Below are positions 5,353 through 7,689 of a DNA stretch of 7,689 bases, piece after piece. Source of the stretch: Aquamicrobium sp. (GTDB taxonomy: Bacteria > Pseudomonadota > Alphaproteobacteria > Rhizobiales > Rhizobiaceae). The stretch covers positions 1-7,689 of the forward strand of contig JACZJD010000740.1 of assembly GCA_014860725.1 (NCBI GenBank). Direction: 5' to 3'. The position numbers and the translations under genes were made by a program. The number at the start of each line of letters is the position of its first letter. Within the stretch, counting starts at the first letter, position 1. The notes below the pieces were generated by a model. That model did no database searches. It was not told the DNA's origin and saw only the letters and a list, made by a program, of their open reading frames with translations.

Positions 5353-6543
5353 CTCCTTCGCCAGACGGCAGATCTCCGCCTCGCTGTAGCCGAGGTCCCG
5401 CAGCACGTCGCGGGTATCCGCGCCGAGCTCGGGCGGCGGCCTGTCCGGCGCGACCACGTCGCTGTTGACCTTGAAGCCCAGCGTCGGAAGGTGGATTTCG
5501 TGCGGCGCGCGGCCCCACTGCACCGGACGGGCGAAGGCCCGGCTGCGCGCGTGGTCTTCGGCCAGAACCTCGTCCAGCGACCGCACCTTGGCGGCCGGCA
5601 CGCCGACGGCGTCGAGCGCCTTCTCCCATTTCAACGCGCTGCCGGAGCGGAAGATGCGCACCAGCTCGGCCCGCAGCGCGGCGGCGTTCCTGCGGCGCGC
5701 CTGCGGATCGCGCCATCGCTCGTCCTCGAGGATGTCTGGCCTGCCGAGCCCCGCGCAGAGCGCGCGGAACTGCCGGTCGTTGTTGGCCGCGACCATCAGC
5801 AGCCCGTCCTCGGTCTCGAAGGCGCCGGACGACGGGCTCTGGCTCCACGCCTCGTTGCCCGAGGGCCTCGGCATCCAGCCGGCGGTGAGATGGCTGGTGA
5901 CCAGCGACGCCATCAGCAGCATCGACGTGTCGAGCATCGCCACGTCGAGATGCACCGCCTCGCCGGTCCGCTTGGTCTCGTGCAGGGCGGAGACGATGGC
6001 GAAGGCGGCGTTGAGGCCCGTGGCGTAGTCGACATAGGGTGCTCCCACCTTCTGCGGGCCGGTATCGACCGTGCCGGTGGTCTTCATGATGCCGCACATG
6101 CCCTGGATGACATGGTCGTAAGCGGGGCGATGGCTCAGCTCGCCGTCCTGTCCGAAGGCCGAGATCGAGCAGTAGACGATGCGGGGGTTGATCGCGCGCA
6201 CCACCTCGAAGGGCAGGCCGAGCCGCGCGATGGTGCCCGGCCGGAAATTCTCGATGAAGACGTCGGCGCCCTCGATCAGGCGCTTCATGATGGCGAGGCC
6301 TTCCGGCGTCTTGAGGTTCAGCGTCACCGACTTCTTGTTGGCGTTCTGGGTCAGGTAGGTCAGGCCCATGCCCTCGGCGTTGAGATCCGGCAGCTCCCCC
6401 TTCTCGCGCGACCAGTCGCCGATGCCCGGCGCTTCGATCTTCAGGACCTCGGCGCCCATCAGGCCGAGCTGATAGGCGGCGTAGGGGCCGGCAAGCACCT
6501 GCGTCACGTCGATGACACGAATGCCGGCGAGGGGCTGAAACAT
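5341..6543 (-). CDS. CaiB/BaiF family (family III) CoA-transferase
   Basis: Transfers coenzyme A between carboxylates, or acts as a related acyl-CoA racemase; acts as an intertwined dimer in the cytoplasm. 400 residues, typical length. Family blocks: PLAGIRVIDVTQVLAGPYAA (4-23), GAEVLKIEAPGIGDWSR (30-46), NANKKSVTLNLKTPEG (68-82), ADVFIENFRPG (93-103), SAFGQDG (128-134), RPAYDHVIQGMCG (139-151) and VGAPYVDYATG (166-176). Asp172 in the last block aligns by motif with the catalytic Asp169 of formyl-CoA transferase and CaiB, so the enzyme looks active. Specificity (formyl, carnitine, succinyl, benzylsuccinyl, mesaconyl and so on) cannot be assigned from this. The ATG at 6543-6541 follows AAGGAG by 7 nt; the frame stays open to 6771, but that part overlaps the hydrolase gene and has no family similarity. 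It follows the hydrolase gene by 34 nt on the same strand, so probably the same operon: it may activate the acid released by the hydrolase (inference). Confidence 0.96.
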   Translation of the reverse strand: MFQPLAGIRVIDVTQVLAGPYAAYQLGLMGAEVLKIEAPGIGDWSREKGELPDLNAEGMGLTYLTQNANKKSVTLNLKTPEGLAIMKRLIEGADVFIENFRPGTIARLGLPFEVVRAINPRIVYCSISAFGQDGELSHRPAYDHVIQGMCGIMKTTGTVDTGPQKVGAPYVDYATGLNAAFAIVSALHETKRTGEAVHLDVAMLDTSMLLMASLVTSHLTAGWMPRPSGNEAWSQSPSSGAFETEDGLLMVAANNDRQFRALCAGLGRPDILEDERWRDPQARRRNAAALRAELVRIFRSGSALKWEKALDAVGVPAAKVRSLDEVLAEDHARSRAFARPVQWGRAPHEIHLPTLGFKVNSDVVAPDRPPPELGADTRDVLRDLGYSEAEICRLAKEAVI

Positions 6544-6577
6544 CAGGCTGCTCCTTCGGATGAAATCGGCATGACGG

Positions 6578-7540
6578 CTACTTTCGCCTGAACAGGAGGC
6601 GGCATTCGCCGACCCTGTCGGTGATCGAGCCGAGCCAGTCGCGCGCCGCGCGGCTGTCCCGCAGATGGGCATCGAGGAAGGCGAGCGTGATCCGGCGCAC
6701 CGCCTCCTGCTGCGCCGGGACATGCTGCTGGGCGTCGCGCTGGGTGAGGCCGCCGAGGAAATGGTCGCCATTGTCGAGCACGGCGAGATATTTTCCGCCC
6801 GCCGGAGCGAGCTCGTAGGGCTCCGATTTCCAGCGCCAGTCTCCCCCCTTCGCGCCGCGGTCGAGGGTGCCGGTGACGGTCAGCACCGGACCCGTCACCG
6901 CATCCCACGAGCCGTCGCGCAGGCCCTGCTGCTCCCGGCCCTGGGCGCTGAGCAACAGCGCCGCCCGGAACCTGTCGTCGCCGAACCGGCGGCCCGGATC
7001 GCCGGGCAGGTCGATCTCGGCGCCGGCGAGAAGCTGCGCCGTATAGGCGCCGAAGGAATGTCCCGCGATGCAGCCGGGAAGCGGTCCCGCCTCTCTGCCG
7101 CAGGTGGCTTCGACGATGCCGGGAAGTGCTGCCATGAGACCGCGGACGACCTCCAGCCGCTCGATCCAGCGCGCCGGGGTGTGCAGGATTTCGTACATGC
7201 GCGCCCGGATGTCGGGCATCGCTGTCCAGCCGGAGAGGTCCGCCCGGGGATCGAGCCCCAGCTCCGGCTCCTCGCGGGCGACGACGTCGATGGCGTCGCG
7301 GAAGGTCGGGTGGATCACCAGATAGCCGTGGCTCGCCCAATGCGCGGAAAGGGCGGCATACTCGCCGCCGCTGGAGCCGAGGCCGTGGCAGAAGACGACG
7401 AAGCCCTGCGGCGCGCGATCCTTGGGCCACCGGCAGATCAGCGGCCGCTGCCCGCCCGACGCGGGGTGCCCGGCAAGAACGTCGCGGGCCTCGCGGACCT
7501 CGTGCCGGCCGAAATCGGAGACGTAGGGGGCCGCGCTCAT
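6578..7540 (-). CDS. Alpha/beta hydrolase, predicted dienelactone hydrolase-like
   Basis: Serine hydrolase of 320 residues with an intact predicted catalytic set. The oxyanion-hole region is FCHGLGSSGGEY (50-61), the nucleophile Ser162 sits in the elbow GHSFG (160-164), the acid is probably Asp227 in TGTLDRG, and the base is His260 in NGDHF. The layout, an HGxG strand followed by a long insertion (about residues 80-150) before the nucleophile, resembles the predicted dienelactone hydrolase / PAF-acetylhydrolase-like group (COG4188 type). No signal peptide or membrane segment is visible, so it is probably cytoplasmic. The bond cut (ester, lactone, thioester or amide) is not determined. The ATG at 7540-7538 overlaps the stop of the upstream transporter ATPase gene in an ATGA junction, with GAGGG 7 nt upstream, so translational coupling is likely. 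The CoA-transferase gene follows 34 nt later. The context suggests it acts on a compound brought in by the Opp-type transporter (inference). Confidence 0.92.
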   Translation of the reverse strand: MSAAPYVSDFGRHEVREARDVLAGHPASGGQRPLICRWPKDRAPQGFVVFCHGLGSSGGEYAALSAHWASHGYLVIHPTFRDAIDVVAREEPELGLDPRADLSGWTAMPDIRARMYEILHTPARWIERLEVVRGLMAALPGIVEATCGREAGPLPGCIAGHSFGAYTAQLLAGAEIDLPGDPGRRFGDDRFRAALLLSAQGREQQGLRDGSWDAVTGPVLTVTGTLDRGAKGGDWRWKSEPYELAPAGGKYLAVLDNGDHFLGGLTQRDAQQHVPAQQEAVRRITLAFLDAHLRDSRAARDWLGSITDRVGECRLLFRRK

Positions 7541-7689
7541 GACGCCGCCCTCTCCCGCGCATTGGCGGGCGCCGTCTCCGCCGCCTCGGCGAACAGGAAG
7601 CAGTTCGCGGTGCCGCCGCCCGCTATCGGGTAGGCCGGCGGCATCTCGGCCTGGCAGCGCGGCATGGCGCTCGGGCAGCGGTTCTTGTA
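7537..7689 (-). CDS. Oligopeptide/dipeptide ABC transporter ATP-binding protein, C-terminal fragment (N-terminus beyond window)
   Basis: The last 50 codons of a gene entering from the right edge. The translated tail contains KNRCPSAMPRCQAEMPPAY, then ANCFLFAEA, ending in RERAAS. This matches the C-terminal extension of Opp/Dpp-family ATPases (oligo_HPY domain), whose pattern is C-P-x-A-x-x-x-C-x-x-x-x-P-P followed by a further Cys near the end. The Walker motifs lie outside the window. It could be the DppD-type or DppF-type subunit, or one of the paralogues that import nickel, glutathione or opines; the tail alone does not separate these. The TGA stop (7539-7537) overlaps the hydrolase ATG. 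This frame is too short and too truncated to be picked up by length-based calling, but the cysteine and proline pattern is distinctive. Confidence 0.85.
   Translation of the reverse strand, partial: YKNRCPSAMPRCQAEMPPAYPIAGGGTANCFLFAEAAETAPANARERAAS

Noticed and set aside
4565..6097. Minus-strand open frame antisense to the SDR and overlapping the CoA-transferase
   Set aside because: Low-complexity Arg/Ala/Gly product with no family signature, while the other frames here encode complete, conserved enzymes.
4636..6591. Plus-strand open frame of 651 codons across the SDR and CoA-transferase genes
   Set aside because: It overlaps the SDR in another frame and is antisense to the CoA-transferase. 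The composition is Arg/Ala/Gly-rich without recognisable domains; a GC-driven shadow.
6544..6771. N-terminal extension of the CoA-transferase
   Set aside because: The extra 76 residues are Ser/Arg-rich, overlap the hydrolase gene and are not part of the family; the ATG at 6543 has AAGGAG 7 nt upstream and starts the conserved domain.

Overview
The window reads as an ordinary chromosomal stretch of a high-GC alphaproteobacterium, probably of the Rhizobiales or a relative. This is inferred from the strong G/C bias at third codon positions, clear AGGA/GGAG ribosome binding sites, and the mix of Liv-type transporter, IclR regulator, CaiB/BaiF CoA-transferase and Opp-type transporter genes typical of small-molecule catabolic loci in that group. 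No mobile element, CRISPR array, tRNA or rRNA is visible.

Left block, minus strand, read right to left: a periplasmic binding protein (livK-like, 1978-3222), a 171-nt gap with three tandem stem-loops, then the permeases livH (862-1806) and livM (1-859, cut by the left edge). livH and livM are 2 nt apart. The two ATPases (livG/livF) would be expected beyond the left edge. Together these import a branched-chain amino acid or another small acid or amide.

Centre: a 424-bp divergent intergenic region (3223-3646) separates livK from an IclR-family regulator on the plus strand (3647-4486), followed after 96 nt by a short-chain dehydrogenase/reductase (4583-5305). The intergenic region carries a recurring half-site, CGCAAC/GTTGCG: a perfect 14-bp palindrome just after a good candidate iclR promoter, a cluster of three half-sites over and after a good candidate livK promoter, and one more copy between. 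This is a plausible operator set through which the IclR protein controls itself and the transporter. It is the most distinctive regulatory signal in the window.

Right block, minus strand, read right to left: the last 50 residues of an oligopeptide/dipeptide ABC transporter ATPase (7537-7689, cut by the right edge), an alpha/beta hydrolase overlapping it by ATGA (6578-7540), and a CaiB/BaiF family CoA-transferase (5341-6543). This operon meets the SDR gene tail to tail across 35 nt that contain two overlapping inverted repeats.

Taken together the locus looks like a catabolic module: two importers (Liv and Opp types), a hydrolase that may cut an ester, amide or lactone, a CoA-transferase that activates a carboxylate, an oxidoreductase and a regulator. 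The substrate cannot be read from the sequence. All gene families are known. What may be new is the combination and its operator arrangement, not an unprecedented enzyme class.
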